A stretch of DNA of 64,000 nt from Bacteroidetes bacterium RIFCSPLOWO2_12_FULL_35_15 (lineage in GTDB: Bacteria > Bacteroidota > Bacteroidia > 2-12-FULL-35-15): assembly GCA_001769385.1 (NCBI GenBank), contig MEPB01000094.1, forward strand, positions 1-64,000. Reading direction: 5' to 3'. The notes beneath the pieces were generated by a model. It saw nothing but the letters and a program-made list of their open reading frames with translations. It did no database searches and was not told where the DNA came from. Below, piece by piece: positions 26,219 through 36,617 of the stretch; position 1 is the first letter of the stretch, and every line of letters begins with the position of its first letter. A program made the translations under genes and the position numbers.

Positions 26219-28528
26219 ATGATTAGTTTTCGAAAACCACTACTCTGTTTTTTTTTCTTAATTTTTTTTCTCCCGTTTTTAAGCCAAAACATCAAGGCTC
26301 AAAAGGTCGGAGTCGTGCTTAGTGGTGGTGCGGCAAGCGGTATTTCACATATTGGCGTATTAAAGGCATTAGAAGATAATCACATTCCGGTTGATTATAT
26401 AGCAGGTACCTCCATGGGGGCATTGATCGGTTCCTTATATGCAATGGGTAATTCACCACAGGAAATAGAAGAGCTTGTGAAGACCGAAAAATTTAAAAAC
26501 TGGTCGGAAGGAATTATTGATGAGAAATATGCATATTACTTTAAACGTAATGATGATAATGCTTCCTGGATTGTTTATCCTCTTTCACTGGATTCAAATT
26601 CAAGCATAATTTCTTCATTTCCTACCAATGTAATGTCTCCGATCCCAATGGATTTTAATATTATGGAGCTTTCCTCTGGTCCGTCAGCTGCTGCAAAATA
26701 TAATTTTGATAGCTTATTTATTCCATTTCGTTGTGTGGCATCTGATATCGAATTAAAGGAATCGGTTATTTTTAAAGGAGGTGACTTAGGGGAATCCGTA
26801 AGAGCATCCATGACGTATCCTTTTTACATTCCACCAATTAAAGTGGATGGAAAATTATTGTTTGATGGAGGCTTATACAATAATTTCCCTACCAATATTA
26901 TGCTGAATGATTTTTATCCTGATTTTATTATTGGTAGCAATGTAAGTGCAAATAGTCCACCACCAGATGAAGATAACCTCTTTTCTCAGATAAAAAGTAT
27001 GCTTAAAAGTAAATCCAATTATACCATGTTATGTGAGGCAGGTGTTATTATTGAGCCTGAAACAGAGGTGCCTCTCTTTAATTTCAGTGACCTGCAATCT
27101 ACCATTGATAGTGGCTATGTTGCCGCTATGCGTAAGATGGATTTCATTAAACAAAATATTCAGGTAAGAGTGGATTCTACAGAATTGTATTCAAAACGAA
27201 ATACTTTTAAAAATAAACAACCAAAAGTTATTTTTGAAAATATTAACATCGAAGGTTTAAATAAAAAACAGTCGGAATATGCGCGTAAAGTGTTGCGCCA
27301 TAAAAACAAACAAATCAGTTTAGAGGATATTAAAGAGGGCTATTTTCGATTAGCATCTGATAGCAAAATAAAAACCATTTATCCGAAAGCAAAATTTAAT
27401 CCGCAAACAGGTTTTTTCGACTTATTTTTGAAAATAAAAAAGCAACGTGACCTTATTACTTATTTTGGTGGAAACTTTTCCAATCGCCCGATAAGTGAAG
27501 GATATGTTGGGTTACAATATAATTATCTGGGAAAGTCTGCTGCCAGCATAATGGCAAATGGCTATTTTGGAAAATTGTATAGTTCCGTACAAATAAAAAC
27601 ACGTTTAGATTTTCCATTTAAAATACCCATTTATATTGAACCATCAGTTACCTGGAACAAATGGGATTATTATAAAAGCAGCAATACATTCCTGGAAGAT
27701 ATTAAACCTGCTTATCTAATTCAATATGAAGAGTCGGGTGATTTGAATCTTGGTTTCCCAACCGGAAAAAAGGGGCGTATTGTTGCCGGGGCAGGAGTAA
27801 CGCGTATTACAGACAGGTATTATCAAATTCCACATTTTTCGCAACAAGATACAGCTGACCGTACTGATTTTAGTGCTGTTACGTCACAGTTATATTATGA
27901 AATCAATTCTTTAAATCGAAAACAATATGCGAATCAGGGATCTTATGTGAATCTGAAAGTTCGTTATATCAACGGCCTGGAAGAAAACACACCGGGTTCT
28001 ACTTCATTGGATACGGTTAGATTATTTAAAAAACAACACGAATGGGTCCAATTGAAATTTTCTGCAGAAAAATATTTTAATCGTAGGGGCTCTTTTAAAA
28101 TAGGCTTATTAGGTGAAGCGGCTTATTCCACACAAACATTATTTAACAATTATACTTCAAGTATTTTGTCGGCTCCTGCATTTCAGCCAACTCCGGATAG
28201 CAAAACTGTTTTTTTACCAAATTATCGTGCATTTAAATATCTGGCAGGAGGTATTAAGTTCATTGTCAATATTCGAAAAAATATCGAATTACGAGCAGAG
28301 GGTTATATTTTTCAACCTTACGAAACGCTTATAAAAAATTCTGAATATAAAACAGATTACAGTCAGCCATTTGCTTTTCAGCATTTTATTGGGACAGGTG
28401 CTCTTGTTTGGAATACACCTGTTGGACCAATGAGTTTAAGTTTAAATTATTATGATCAGGAAAAAAATCCTTTTTCTATTCTCTTTCATTTCGGCTATAT
28501 CATGTTCAACAAGCGTCCAATCGATTAG
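26219..28528 (+). CDS. Patatin-like phospholipase fused to POTRA and outer-membrane barrel
   Basis: The 769-residue protein has a signal peptide (about 1-28) and a patatin domain (about 30-330). The latter has the oxyanion glycine run GVVLSGGAASGISHIGVL, nucleophile GTSMG (Ser about 63) and catalytic Asp in DGGLYNNFP. A POTRA-like segment (about 337-415, VIFENINIEGLNKKQ) and a C-terminal 16-strand-type barrel (about 420-769) follow. This is the type Vd (PlpD-like) autotransporter layout, which displays a phospholipase at the cell surface. Catalytic residues are intact. It appears monocistronic. Confidence 0.93.
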   Translation: MISFRKPLLCFFFLIFFLPFLSQNIKAQKVGVVLSGGAASGISHIGVLKALEDNHIPVDYIAGTSMGALIGSLYAMGNSPQEIEELVKTEKFKNWSEGIIDEKYAYYFKRNDDNASWIVYPLSLDSNSSIISSFPTNVMSPIPMDFNIMELSSGPSAAAKYNFDSLFIPFRCVASDIELKESVIFKGGDLGESVRASMTYPFYIPPIKVDGKLLFDGGLYNNFPTNIMLNDFYPDFIIGSNVSANSPPPDEDNLFSQIKSMLKSKSNYTMLCEAGVIIEPETEVPLFNFSDLQSTIDSGYVAAMRKMDFIKQNIQVRVDSTELYSKRNTFKNKQPKVIFENINIEGLNKKQSEYARKVLRHKNKQISLEDIKEGYFRLASDSKIKTIYPKAKFNPQTGFFDLFLKIKKQRDLITYFGGNFSNRPISEGYVGLQYNYLGKSAASIMANGYFGKLYSSVQIKTRLDFPFKIPIYIEPSVTWNKWDYYKSSNTFLEDIKPAYLIQYEESGDLNLGFPTGKKGRIVAGAGVTRITDRYYQIPHFSQQDTADRTDFSAVTSQLYYEINSLNRKQYANQGSYVNLKVRYINGLEENTPGSTSLDTVRLFKKQHEWVQLKFSAEKYFNRRGSFKIGLLGEAAYSTQTLFNNYTSSILSAPAFQPTPDSKTVFLPNYRAFKYLAGGIKFIVNIRKNIELRAEGYIFQPYETLIKNSEYKTDYSQPFAFQHFIGTGALVWNTPVGPMSLSLNYYDQEKNPFSILFHFGYIMFNKRPID

Positions 28529-28560
28529 TTTTATTATAAATTGCTGACAATCAGTCGTTT

Positions 28561-28590
28561 TTGATATTTGCTATTAATTACCTAAGTTTG
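28561..28590 (+). promoter_or_regulatory. Bacteroidota-type promoter
   Basis: TTG at 28561-28563 and TAAGTTTG at 28583-28590 are separated by 19 bases, in agreement with the Bacteroidota sigma-ABfr consensus TTG-N17-23-TAnnTTTG. The start codon of the pyrophosphatase gene follows 86 bases later, leaving a long A/T-rich leader. Confidence 0.6.
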
Positions 28591-28676
28591 CAGCCCTTTT
28601 TGGAAAATACATTTAATGATTTTTTTATCGAAAATAATTTTTAGTCAAATAACCAATTATAAATTAAAAAAATAGT

Positions 28677-31325
28677 ATGAACATAATTTATTTGATTCCG
28701 TTATTCGGAGTAGTAGGATTGCTGGTAATGGCAATTAAAAGTGCATGGGTAACTAAACAAGATGCCGGTGATGCTAACATGCAAGAACTTGCAGGATATA
28801 TCGCTAAAGGTGCAATGGCATTTCTTAAAGCGGAATGGAAAGTATTAGGCATTTTTGTTGCCATTACGTCCATTTTATTAGCATGGTCGGGTACTGCTGT
28901 CGCAGATTCAAGTCCTATCATTGCGATAGCATTTATTATCGGTGCCGTATTATCTGCGTTAGCTGGTTACATTGGGATGAACATTGCTACAAAAGCAAAT
29001 GTGCGTACCACCCAGGCTGCCAGAACAAGTTTAGCCAAAGCATTGAAAGTTTCTTTCACGGGTGGAACCGTTATGGGACTTGGTGTTGCAGGTTTAGCAA
29101 TTATCGGTATCGGTGGATTATTTATCGTATTCTATCAATTATTTGTTCCTGCAGGTGCTGCCATTACCGGTCCTGAAATGAGAAAAGCAATTGAAGTGCT
29201 GGCAGGTTTTTCTTTAGGAGCTGAATCAATAGCTTTATTTGCTCGTGTTGGTGGTGGTATTTATACAAAAGCTGCCGATGTTGGAGCTGACCTTGTTGGA
29301 AAAGTAGAAGCAGGCATCCCTGAAGATGATGTTCGTAACCCTGCAACTATAGCTGATAACGTTGGAGATAATGTTGGTGATGTGGCAGGTATGGGAGCCG
29401 ATCTATTTGGTTCTTATGTTGCTACCATATTAGCTACAATGGTTCTCGGACAAGAGATTGATGCATCACAGGATAATTATGGTGGTTTATCACCAATCAT
29501 TCTACCGATGTTTATTGCCGGTTTAGGATTATTGTTTTCTATCGTTGGTACCTGGTTTGTAAAGATCACAAAAGAAACAGACAGTGTGCAAAAAGCGTTG
29601 AACTTTGGAAACTGGTCATCTATCATACTTACAGCTATTGCTTGTTATTTTGCTGTTACCATATTATTACCTGCTGTAATGGTGCATAGAAGTGTAACTT
29701 TTACTTCCATGGATGTTTATTATGCAATAATAGTGGGATTAGTAGTTGGAACATTAATGAGTATGATCACCGAATATTATACTGCAATGGGCAAACGCCC
29801 GGTTTTATCTATCATCAAACAATCCGGTACCGGTCATGCAACCAATATTATTGGTGGTTTAGCGGTAGGTATGGAATCCACTGTTGCTCCAATCCTTGTA
29901 TTAGCAGGTGGTATCATGGCATCTTATCATTTTGCAGGTTTATATGGTGTTTCTATAGCAGCTGCCGGAATGATGGCAACAACTGCGATGCAATTATCAA
30001 TCGATGCTTTCGGACCAATTGCAGATAATGCAGGTGGTATAGCTGAAATGAGTCGTTTACCTGAAGAAGTTCGTCACCGTACTGATAATCTGGATGCGGT
30101 AGGAAATACCACAGCAGCTACAGGAAAAGGATTTGCAATTGCTTCAGCTGCTTTAACTTCATTGGCTTTATTTGCAGCTTTTGTTGGCATCGCAGGAATT
30201 CATGCGATCGATATTTACAAAGCGAATGTACTTGCCGGATTATTTATCGGTGGTATGATCCCGTTTATTTTTTCTTCTTTATGTATCGCTGCTGTTGGTC
30301 GTGCTGCAATGGACATGGTAAATGAGGTGCGCAGACAGTTTCGCGAAATTCCGGGAATCATGGAATATAAAGCAAAACCGGAATACGAGAAATGTGTTGC
30401 TATTTCTACCAAAGCATCTATCCGTGAAATGATCCTGCCTGGGGCTATTGCTTTAATTGTTCCGGTAATTGTTGGTTTTACCTTCGGTCCGGAAGTATTA
30501 GGTGGTTTACTTGCCGGTGTAACTGTTAGTGGTGTTTTGATGGGAATGTTTCAATCAAATGCCGGTGGTGCCTGGGATAATGCAAAAAAATCATTCGAAA
30601 AAGGTGTGGAAATAAATGGTGAAATGTTCTATAAAAAATCAGAACCACACAAAGCTTCTGTAACGGGTGATACTGTTGGTGATCCTTTTAAAGATACATC
30701 CGGTCCTTCCATGAATATTTTAATTAAATTGATGAGTATCGTATCATTAGTAATTGCTCCTCACATTGCCGTTACCTCGTCAGAAGGTGGAATGAACGCG
30801 GATTGCGATATGATGAAGAGTGAATGTGGTATGAGCGGAATGGGTTCTGAATCCCATATGCAGATGGGGGCTTCTTGTGATATGAGCAGCATGAATGCTA
30901 AATGTGATATGAGCAAATGTGCTTCTATGACAAAAGAAGAATGTGCTAAAATGTGTGATGAAAAAGGATGTTCAGCTGAAGATAAAGCTTTTTGTATGAG
31001 TATGTATGGAGCTGATGGAAAATATATTGCTACCAAATGCGACATGAGCAAAGTGTCAGCAATGACTCCCGAGCAAATTACCGCTTATTGCGATTCAATG
31101 AAATGTTCTCCTAACGAAAAATTAATGTGTTTGAAACATGCCGCAATGTGTCAGACCAAAGGAATGGGAGTTAAAAAAGATTGTTGCAAAAAAGAAACGG
31201 AAGCTGTAAAAACCAGTTCATGCGGACATTCAGCAAAAACATGTATGGAAGGCTGTGATAAAGCTTGCAAAACAAAAGAAGAGTGTATGGAAAAATGCGG
31301 AGAAACATGTGCAAAGAATCACTAA
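28677..31325 (+). CDS. hppA: Membrane pyrophosphatase (Na+/H+-pumping) with Cys/Met-rich tail
   Basis: The 882-residue protein contains a complete 16-helix membrane pyrophosphatase (about 1-698). It has the substrate-binding [18 protein letters not shown] and [20 protein letters not shown] motifs, and the C-terminal [30 protein letters not shown] near residue 477 has Ala where K+-independent enzymes have Lys, so it should be K+-dependent, the class that includes Na+ pumps. After residue 698 come 184 extra residues with 23 Cys and 22 Met in [14 protein letters not shown] and [11 protein letters not shown] motifs. With both ends of the core thought to face the periplasm, this tail would be extracytoplasmic. 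Confidence 0.95.
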   Translation: MNIIYLIPLFGVVGLLVMAIKSAWVTKQDAGDANMQELAGYIAKGAMAFLKAEWKVLGIFVAITSILLAWSGTAVADSSPIIAIAFIIGAVLSALAGYIGMNIATKANVRTTQAARTSLAKALKVSFTGGTVMGLGVAGLAIIGIGGLFIVFYQLFVPAGAAITGPEMRKAIEVLAGFSLGAESIALFARVGGGIYTKAADVGADLVGKVEAGIPEDDVRNPATIADNVGDNVGDVAGMGADLFGSYVATILATMVLGQEIDASQDNYGGLSPIILPMFIAGLGLLFSIVGTWFVKITKETDSVQKALNFGNWSSIILTAIACYFAVTILLPAVMVHRSVTFTSMDVYYAIIVGLVVGTLMSMITEYYTAMGKRPVLSIIKQSGTGHATNIIGGLAVGMESTVAPILVLAGGIMASYHFAGLYGVSIAAAGMMATTAMQLSIDAFGPIADNAGGIAEMSRLPEEVRHRTDNLDAVGNTTAATGKGFAIASAALTSLALFAAFVGIAGIHAIDIYKANVLAGLFIGGMIPFIFSSLCIAAVGRAAMDMVNEVRRQFREIPGIMEYKAKPEYEKCVAISTKASIREMILPGAIALIVPVIVGFTFGPEVLGGLLAGVTVSGVLMGMFQSNAGGAWDNAKKSFEKGVEINGEMFYKKSEPHKASVTGDTVGDPFKDTSGPSMNILIKLMSIVSLVIAPHIAVTSSEGGMNADCDMMKSECGMSGMGSESHMQMGASCDMSSMNAKCDMSKCASMTKEECAKMCDEKGCSAEDKAFCMSMYGADGKYIATKCDMSKVSAMTPEQITAYCDSMKCSPNEKLMCLKHAAMCQTKGMGVKKDCCKKETEAVKTSSCGHSAKTCMEGCDKACKTKEECMEKCGETCAKNH

Positions 31326-31345
31326 ACACTAATTAATTATTTTTT

Positions 31346-31380
31346 AATAGCCCTTTCGGAAACTCGGAAGGGCTATTTTA
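31346..31380 (+). terminator. Rho-independent terminator
   Basis: Stem AATAGCCCTT (31346-31355) pairs with AAGGGCTATT (31368-31377), with a 12-base loop that can extend the stem, followed by TTTA. It lies about 20 bases after the pyrophosphatase stop codon. Confidence 0.9.
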
Positions 31381-31527
31381 TTGGCTATCCGGACAGTAAG
31401 TAACAATGAATAACAAAAACAAAATAATGCTAAACAACTCCGTTAAAAAATTAAACCGTACCTTGCGTAAAATCTCTACAATTTTTTTACTACCAATTTA
31501 ATTCCCAAAAAACTTTAAAAATAATTC

Positions 31528-32826
31528 ATGCAATTTCAATCATTAAACATTATTGAACCTATTCTTAAATCATTAAAAGAAGAAGGTTATACAACTCCAA
31601 CACCTATTCAGGCTCAAGCAATACCAATCGTTTTACAAGGAACCGATCTGCTGGGATGTGCACAAACCGGCACAGGAAAAACAGCCGCATTTGCCATTCC
31701 TATCCTACAATTATTAAGTGCAAATAAACAGTATGACCGGAAAAGAAAGATCAGAAGTTTAATTGTAACCCCAACACGAGAATTAGCGATTCAAATAGGC
31801 GAAAGTTTTAAAGCCTATGGACGACATACCGGATTAACATGTACCGTAATTTTTGGTGGGGTTAATCAAAGCTCACAGGTGTCAGCCTTACAAAACGGTG
31901 TGGATGTTTTAATCGCTACACCAGGAAGGTTGCTCGACTTAATGAATCAACGTCATGTTTCTTTAAAAGATGTGGAAATATTTGTATTGGATGAAGCTGA
32001 TCGAATGCTCGATATGGGTTTTATCCATGATGTTAAAAAACTTTTAACTGCCCTGCCGGCAAAACGTCAATCACTTTTTTTCTCGGCTACCATGCCACCC
32101 GAAATTGTGAAACTGGCAAATACTATTTTGAAAAACCCTTCAAAGGTGGCTGTTACGCCTGTTTCATCAACAGTGGACATCATCAAACAAAATGTGTTTT
32201 TTGTTGATAAAGGAAATAAAAATGCATTGCTGGTAGATATCTTAAAAGACAAGAACATTAAAACAGCATTAGTATTTACACGCACTAAACATGGTGCTGA
32301 TAAAGTTGTAAAAATTCTTATCAAGCATAATATCAAGGCCGAAGCGATACATGGCAACAAAGGGCAAAATGCCCGTCAGCGCGCTTTAACAAATTTTAAG
32401 GCACAAACTACACGGGTGCTTGTTGCAACTGATATTGCAGCGCGAGGAATTGATGTGGATGATCTTGAATTTGTTATAAATTATGAAATGCCAAATGTTG
32501 CTGAAACCTATGTTCATCGTATTGGCAGAACAGGAAGAGCAGGGGCAAAGGGGACCGCATTTTCGTTTTGCGATGCCGAAGAAAAAGAATATTTAAGGGA
32601 TATTGAAAAATTGATCTCCAAAAAAATACCGGTGATTGATGATCATGCCTATCCATTAATCGATCACAACCCTATTCCTGCTCCAAAACAACAGTTCCAA
32701 AGAAGAGGGAATTCTCAGGGACATTCCAATCATTCACAAGCTAAACCAGGAAATCATTCGCAGGCAAAACCTGCAGGGAATTCGAACAAGAAAAAATGGT
32801 TTGGTAAACCTAAAAGCACCAGATAA
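31528..32826 (+). CDS. DEAD-box RNA helicase, RhlE type
   Basis: The 432-residue protein has every helicase motif: Q motif PTPIQAQ, Walker A AQTGTGKT, PTRELAIQ, TPGRLLDL, VLDEADRMLDMG, FSATMP, ARGIDVDD-like motif V and HRIGRTGRAG. The C-terminal tail is basic and low-complexity with a repeated NHSQAKP unit, likely for RNA contact. It probably acts in ribosome assembly or mRNA turnover, especially in the cold. The hemerythrin gene follows after eight bases. Confidence 0.94.
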   Translation: MQFQSLNIIEPILKSLKEEGYTTPTPIQAQAIPIVLQGTDLLGCAQTGTGKTAAFAIPILQLLSANKQYDRKRKIRSLIVTPTRELAIQIGESFKAYGRHTGLTCTVIFGGVNQSSQVSALQNGVDVLIATPGRLLDLMNQRHVSLKDVEIFVLDEADRMLDMGFIHDVKKLLTALPAKRQSLFFSATMPPEIVKLANTILKNPSKVAVTPVSSTVDIIKQNVFFVDKGNKNALLVDILKDKNIKTALVFTRTKHGADKVVKILIKHNIKAEAIHGNKGQNARQRALTNFKAQTTRVLVATDIAARGIDVDDLEFVINYEMPNVAETYVHRIGRTGRAGAKGTAFSFCDAEEKEYLRDIEKLISKKIPVIDDHAYPLIDHNPIPAPKQQFQRRGNSQGHSNHSQAKPGNHSQAKPAGNSNKKKWFGKPKSTR

Positions 32827-32834
32827 TTTTATTC

Positions 32835-33320
32835 ATGGAAAAAAAATCTCCTTTAAAACGAGATAAAAGTTTAATTTTTTTCTCCCAGGAACACCATCAT
32901 GCGCTTGTTTTTTGCACACGATTAAAGAAGGCTGATGCTTCAATCGAAGAAAAAATAATTAAAGATTTTATACAAGATTTTTGGGAGAATAATTTAGACG
33001 AACATTTTCGCCTGGAAGAAAAATTGTTTCTTCAGTCTCTATCTGTTAAAAATGAATTAACAGATAAATTTCTGAATGATCATCACGAACTAAGAGCACT
33101 ATTCTCTTATGGTTTGCAAACATCTCCTCCCGATCTTACAAAACTTAAGGTCCTTGCTGATACCTTAATTGCTCACATCAGATTTGAAGAACGAATTTTT
33201 TTTCCATTCCTGGAAAAAGAACTTTCAACAGAAGTACTTGCTGAAATTGGTGAGGAGCTTGCTCACAAACAAATTGTATGTACTACTTTTAAACCTGAAT
33301 TCTGGAAGCAGAGGAATTGA
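32835..33320 (+). CDS. Hemerythrin HHE-domain protein
   Basis: The 161-residue soluble four-helix protein has iron-ligand positions in order: EHHHALVF, EHFRLEEKLF, NDHHELRAL and HIRFEERIFFPFLEKEL. This is the diiron HHE cation-binding fold, used for O2, NO or iron sensing or storage. It starts eight bases after the helicase stop, so the two are probably co-transcribed. A functional link between the helicase and oxygen or nitrosative stress is inference. Confidence 0.9.
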   Translation: MEKKSPLKRDKSLIFFSQEHHHALVFCTRLKKADASIEEKIIKDFIQDFWENNLDEHFRLEEKLFLQSLSVKNELTDKFLNDHHELRALFSYGLQTSPPDLTKLKVLADTLIAHIRFEERIFFPFLEKELSTEVLAEIGEELAHKQIVCTTFKPEFWKQRN

Positions 33321-33379
33321 GTAAATTTTTAAAATTTCGTAAAACTATTTATTGAACAGATTCTATATATTTGCAGGAT

Positions 33380-34534
33380 ATGTCAGTACAAAAGCAAAAA
33401 GTAATTATTGTTGGTCCGGCATTTCCATTGCGAGGTGGCATTGCTAATTTTAACGAAGCTTTATGCCGAGCCATGAATGTAGCGGGTATCGAAACAAAAA
33501 TCATTTCTTTTTCCTTACAGTATCCCAATTTTTTATTTCCCGGAAAAACACAATTTGATACCGGAAACGGACCGCAAGACATTGTGGTAGAAACAAAAAT
33601 AAATTCCATAAACCCTTTCAATTGGCTCAGTGTTGCCAAACAAATAAAGTCTGAGCAACCCGATTATGTCATCTTTCGTTATTGGTTACCTTTTATGGGA
33701 CCCTGTTTGGGAAGCATTGCTAAATGGATAAAAAAGAAAACAAACATTAAAGTTATTGCGATCACTGATAATGTAATTCCTCACGAAAAACGTTTTGGCG
33801 ACAGCATGTTCACCAATTATTTTGTAAAACAATGCGATGGATTTATTGCCATGTCACAATCGGTGTTAAATGATTTGAGTGAATTTACTAAAACAACAAA
33901 TAAAGTTTTTTTACCTCATCCCATTTATGATATTTTTGGTGAAAAGGTTGAGAAATCGGTTGCTTTGAAACAGTTGAATTTAAATTCAGCCGACAAACAT
34001 ATTTTGTTTTTTGGATTTATCCGCAAATACAAAGGCTTGGATCTCTTGCTGGAGGCAATGACTGATGAACGAATCAAACAATTGAATGTAAAATTAATTG
34101 TTGCCGGTGAATATTACGAAGATGCAGCACCTTATAACGAGATTATCAAAAAAAATAATCTGGAAAACAACATCATTTTAAAAACAGAGTACATTCCTTC
34201 CGAAGAAGTAAAATATTATTTCTGTGCTGCCGATATTATTGCACAACCATACCGTAATGCTACACAAAGTGGTGTTACACAAATTGCTTATCATTTCGAA
34301 AAACCCATGTTGGTGACCAATGTGGGTGGTTTGCCCGAAATAGTACCCCATAATAAAGTTGGTTATGTTACCCAAATAAATTCAAAAGCCATTGCTGATG
34401 CGATTGTTGATTTTTATACAAACAATAAAGAAGAAGAGTTTATAAAAAATACTGTTGTTGAAAAGCAACGGTTCCTTTGGAGTGCTTTTGTGAAGGGGGT
34501 AGTAGGTTTGTATGGAAAAATTTCTAAAAATTAA
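33380..34534 (+). CDS. Glycosyltransferase family 4 protein
   Basis: Read from ATG 33380; a TTG nine bases upstream overlaps the TATATTTG promoter-like element (33366-33373). The 384-residue enzyme has the GT-B fold: an N-terminal VGPAFPLRGGIANFNEAL glycine-rich loop, ILFFGFIRKYKGLDLLLEA at the start of the C-terminal half, and the E-x7-E type nucleotide-sugar region around GLPEIVPHNKVGYV. It would transfer a sugar from a nucleotide donor to a surface glycan or lipid. No polysaccharide cluster surrounds it. Confidence 0.9.
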   Translation: MSVQKQKVIIVGPAFPLRGGIANFNEALCRAMNVAGIETKIISFSLQYPNFLFPGKTQFDTGNGPQDIVVETKINSINPFNWLSVAKQIKSEQPDYVIFRYWLPFMGPCLGSIAKWIKKKTNIKVIAITDNVIPHEKRFGDSMFTNYFVKQCDGFIAMSQSVLNDLSEFTKTTNKVFLPHPIYDIFGEKVEKSVALKQLNLNSADKHILFFGFIRKYKGLDLLLEAMTDERIKQLNVKLIVAGEYYEDAAPYNEIIKKNNLENNIILKTEYIPSEEVKYYFCAADIIAQPYRNATQSGVTQIAYHFEKPMLVTNVGGLPEIVPHNKVGYVTQINSKAIADAIVDFYTNNKEEEFIKNTVVEKQRFLWSAFVKGVVGLYGKISKN

Positions 34535-34538
34535 AAAG

Positions 34539-35927
34539 ATGAAATCAAAATTAATTATTGGAGCAATTTTATTAGTGGCTTTCAATTGTACTGCACAGTA
34601 TACAAAACTTTATGATTTTGATAGTATCAATGGGCGTTTACCTAGGTGTACGCTATTTTCTTACGGATCGTTTTTATACGGGATTACAAACAATGGTGGT
34701 TTACATGACGATGGAGTAATTTTCAAGTTGATGCCTGATGGAACAAGTTTTACCAAATTACATGATTTTATTAGTAATTCAACAGACGGGTATGATCCTG
34801 AAGGATCACTTATTTCTGTCGACTCTTTTCTGTTTGGTATGACAACAGCAGGAGGTTTCAACAATATGGGCACAATTTTTAAAATAAAACCAGATGGAAC
34901 TGGTTATTTAAAAATATTTGATTTTACTGGCTATCCCAATGGAGGATATCCGGGCGGATCACTTATTTTTGATGGAACATTTCTTTATGGAGTCACAGTT
35001 AGTGAAGGGTTATATTTCCAAGGTTCCATTTTTAAAATAAAACCGGATGGTACGGGGTATGTTAATATCTATAATTTTGGAGGAACTACAACAGATGGAA
35101 AAGGAGCTAATTCATTAATTACAGATGGAACATTCCTATACGGAACGACATATAGTGGTGGTACAAATGATTTGGGAATAATTTATAAAATAAAGTTAGA
35201 TGGGACAGGTTATTCCAATTTTTTTAATTTTTCTGGTTCATTAAACGGAAGACATCCGTCTAATCTTTATTATGATGGTACATTTCTATATGGAACAACG
35301 GCATCTGGAGGTTCAAATAATTATGGAACTAGTTATAAAGTTAAACCTGATGGGACGGGATATTTGATGCTTGTTGATTTCACCGGAGGAATAATTGGTG
35401 GTTGTCCATTTGGTTCACTTTTTTATGACGGAACTTATGTATACGGTGGGACAGGTTGCGGAGGAGCAAATAATAAAGGCATTGTCTATAAAATAAAAGC
35501 AGATGGAACAGGAAATGCAAAAATAATAGATTATGATGGCACAAATGGAACTTCTTCTTGGGGTAATTTTATTTCAATCGGAAATTTTCTTTATGGAACA
35601 ACAGTAAGTGGTGGAATTAGTAATAATGGTACAATATTTAAGATTGATATTTCAACTGGAATAAAAGAGAATAATTTGACATATAATATTTTTATTTCCC
35701 CCAACCCAACAAATGGAATATTTACAATCTCAGCCGAAAATTTGAAAATGGAAAGCGTCACTATTTACAATGTATTAGGAGAAATAGTTTACCAATTACC
35801 TAATTTTCAAATTAACACATCTTCAAATTTTCAAATTGACCTCACCAACCAACCAAATGGTATTTATTTCATTAATCTCAAAACAGAACAAGGGATTGTT
35901 TCTAAAAAGATTATCATCAATAAATAA
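34539..35927 (+). CDS. GloVer-repeat secreted protein with T9SS sorting domain
   Basis: An ATG at 34512 would overlap the glycosyltransferase, so ATG 34539, which begins the signal peptide MKSKLIIGAIL, is chosen (462 residues). The body is about eight tandem units of some 45 residues, each with GTFLYG-T-x-GG and G-x-IFKIKPDGTGY motifs. This is the GloVer choice-of-anchor repeat, expected to fold as a beta-propeller. A T9SS tail follows, with FISPNPTNGIFTI, YNVLGEIV and QPNGIYFINLKT. It is exported through T9SS, and the ligand is unknown. Confidence 0.88.
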   Translation: MKSKLIIGAILLVAFNCTAQYTKLYDFDSINGRLPRCTLFSYGSFLYGITNNGGLHDDGVIFKLMPDGTSFTKLHDFISNSTDGYDPEGSLISVDSFLFGMTTAGGFNNMGTIFKIKPDGTGYLKIFDFTGYPNGGYPGGSLIFDGTFLYGVTVSEGLYFQGSIFKIKPDGTGYVNIYNFGGTTTDGKGANSLITDGTFLYGTTYSGGTNDLGIIYKIKLDGTGYSNFFNFSGSLNGRHPSNLYYDGTFLYGTTASGGSNNYGTSYKVKPDGTGYLMLVDFTGGIIGGCPFGSLFYDGTYVYGGTGCGGANNKGIVYKIKADGTGNAKIIDYDGTNGTSSWGNFISIGNFLYGTTVSGGISNNGTIFKIDISTGIKENNLTYNIFISPNPTNGIFTISAENLKMESVTIYNVLGEIVYQLPNFQINTSSNFQIDLTNQPNGIYFINLKTEQGIVSKKIIINK

Positions 35928-35978
35928 AACCTTCAGAAAAAAATTACTACATTAGCATATAGTATAAAAACAAAACAA

Positions 35979-36200
35979 ATGAACAATATTTTAGAAAAAA
36001 AACTCAATATCATTGAATGGCTTTTAAAATTAAAAGACGATACAATTATTAGTAAAATTGAGCTATTGCAAAAAACTAATGTTGATAGTTGGGACGAACT
36101 TACTAAAGAGCAGAAGCAAGAAATTGAAGAAGCATTCTCCGAATTAGAAAACGGGAAAGGGATTCCTCATCGTGAAGTAATTGCAAAGTTTAAAAGATAA
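35979..36200 (+). CDS. Antitoxin of ParE/RelE-type module
   Basis: The 73-residue acidic protein has an N-terminal amphipathic helical part (ILEKKLNIIEWLLKLKDD) and a C-terminal ELTKEQKQEIEEAFSELENG helix. The tail GIPHREVIAKFKR resembles the toxin-binding ends of Bacteroidota addiction-module antitoxins. The toxin gene begins two bases after its stop codon. Such antitoxins usually repress their own operon, but no operator palindrome could be identified upstream. Confidence 0.8.
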   Translation: MNNILEKKLNIIEWLLKLKDDTIISKIELLQKTNVDSWDELTKEQKQEIEEAFSELENGKGIPHREVIAKFKR

Positions 36201-36202
36201 TT

Positions 36203-36502
36203 GTGAGTAATAAAAAAATAGTTTGGTCTCCTAAAGCCGTTAATAGTTTAAAGCAATTAATTGCTTTTGTCGAACTTAAATGGTCAAATAAAGTAGTTAA
36301 TAGTTTGCTGAATGAAATTGATGAAGTAATTCTATCAATTGCAAATAATCCCAAAATTTATCCTTTATTTTCTCGTAAAAAACAATTGAGAAAATGTGTG
36401 ATAAAAAAGAAGACATTGTTATTTTATAGAGAGAGATCAAATAAGATAGAAATTGTTTTATTAATTGATTCAAGGCAAAATCCCAAAAAATATAGTTTCT
36501 GA
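36203..36502 (+). CDS. ParE/RelE-family toxin
   Basis: The 99-residue basic protein starts at GTG 36203, directly after the antitoxin. It has the ParE/RelE order: IVWSPKAVNSLKQL at the N-terminus, a helical pair (NSLLNEIDEVILSIANNP), KIYPLFSRKKQLRKCVIKKK, and the final strands LLFYRERSNKIEIVLLIDSRQNP. ParE members poison gyrase and RelE members cut ribosomal mRNA, and sequence alone does not decide which. It is intact, unlike the remnant at 14111. Confidence 0.85.
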   Translation: MSNKKIVWSPKAVNSLKQLIAFVELKWSNKVVNSLLNEIDEVILSIANNPKIYPLFSRKKQLRKCVIKKKTLLFYRERSNKIEIVLLIDSRQNPKKYSF

Positions 36503-36617
36503 AAAATCGAAACACCCAATACTCAACAACCATCAACTATTTTTCGTATTTTTGGCGTTATGATTGTAGTAAGATGGTATCTTTTTCTAAATCAATCGTT
36601 ATAAAGAAAATTTGAAT

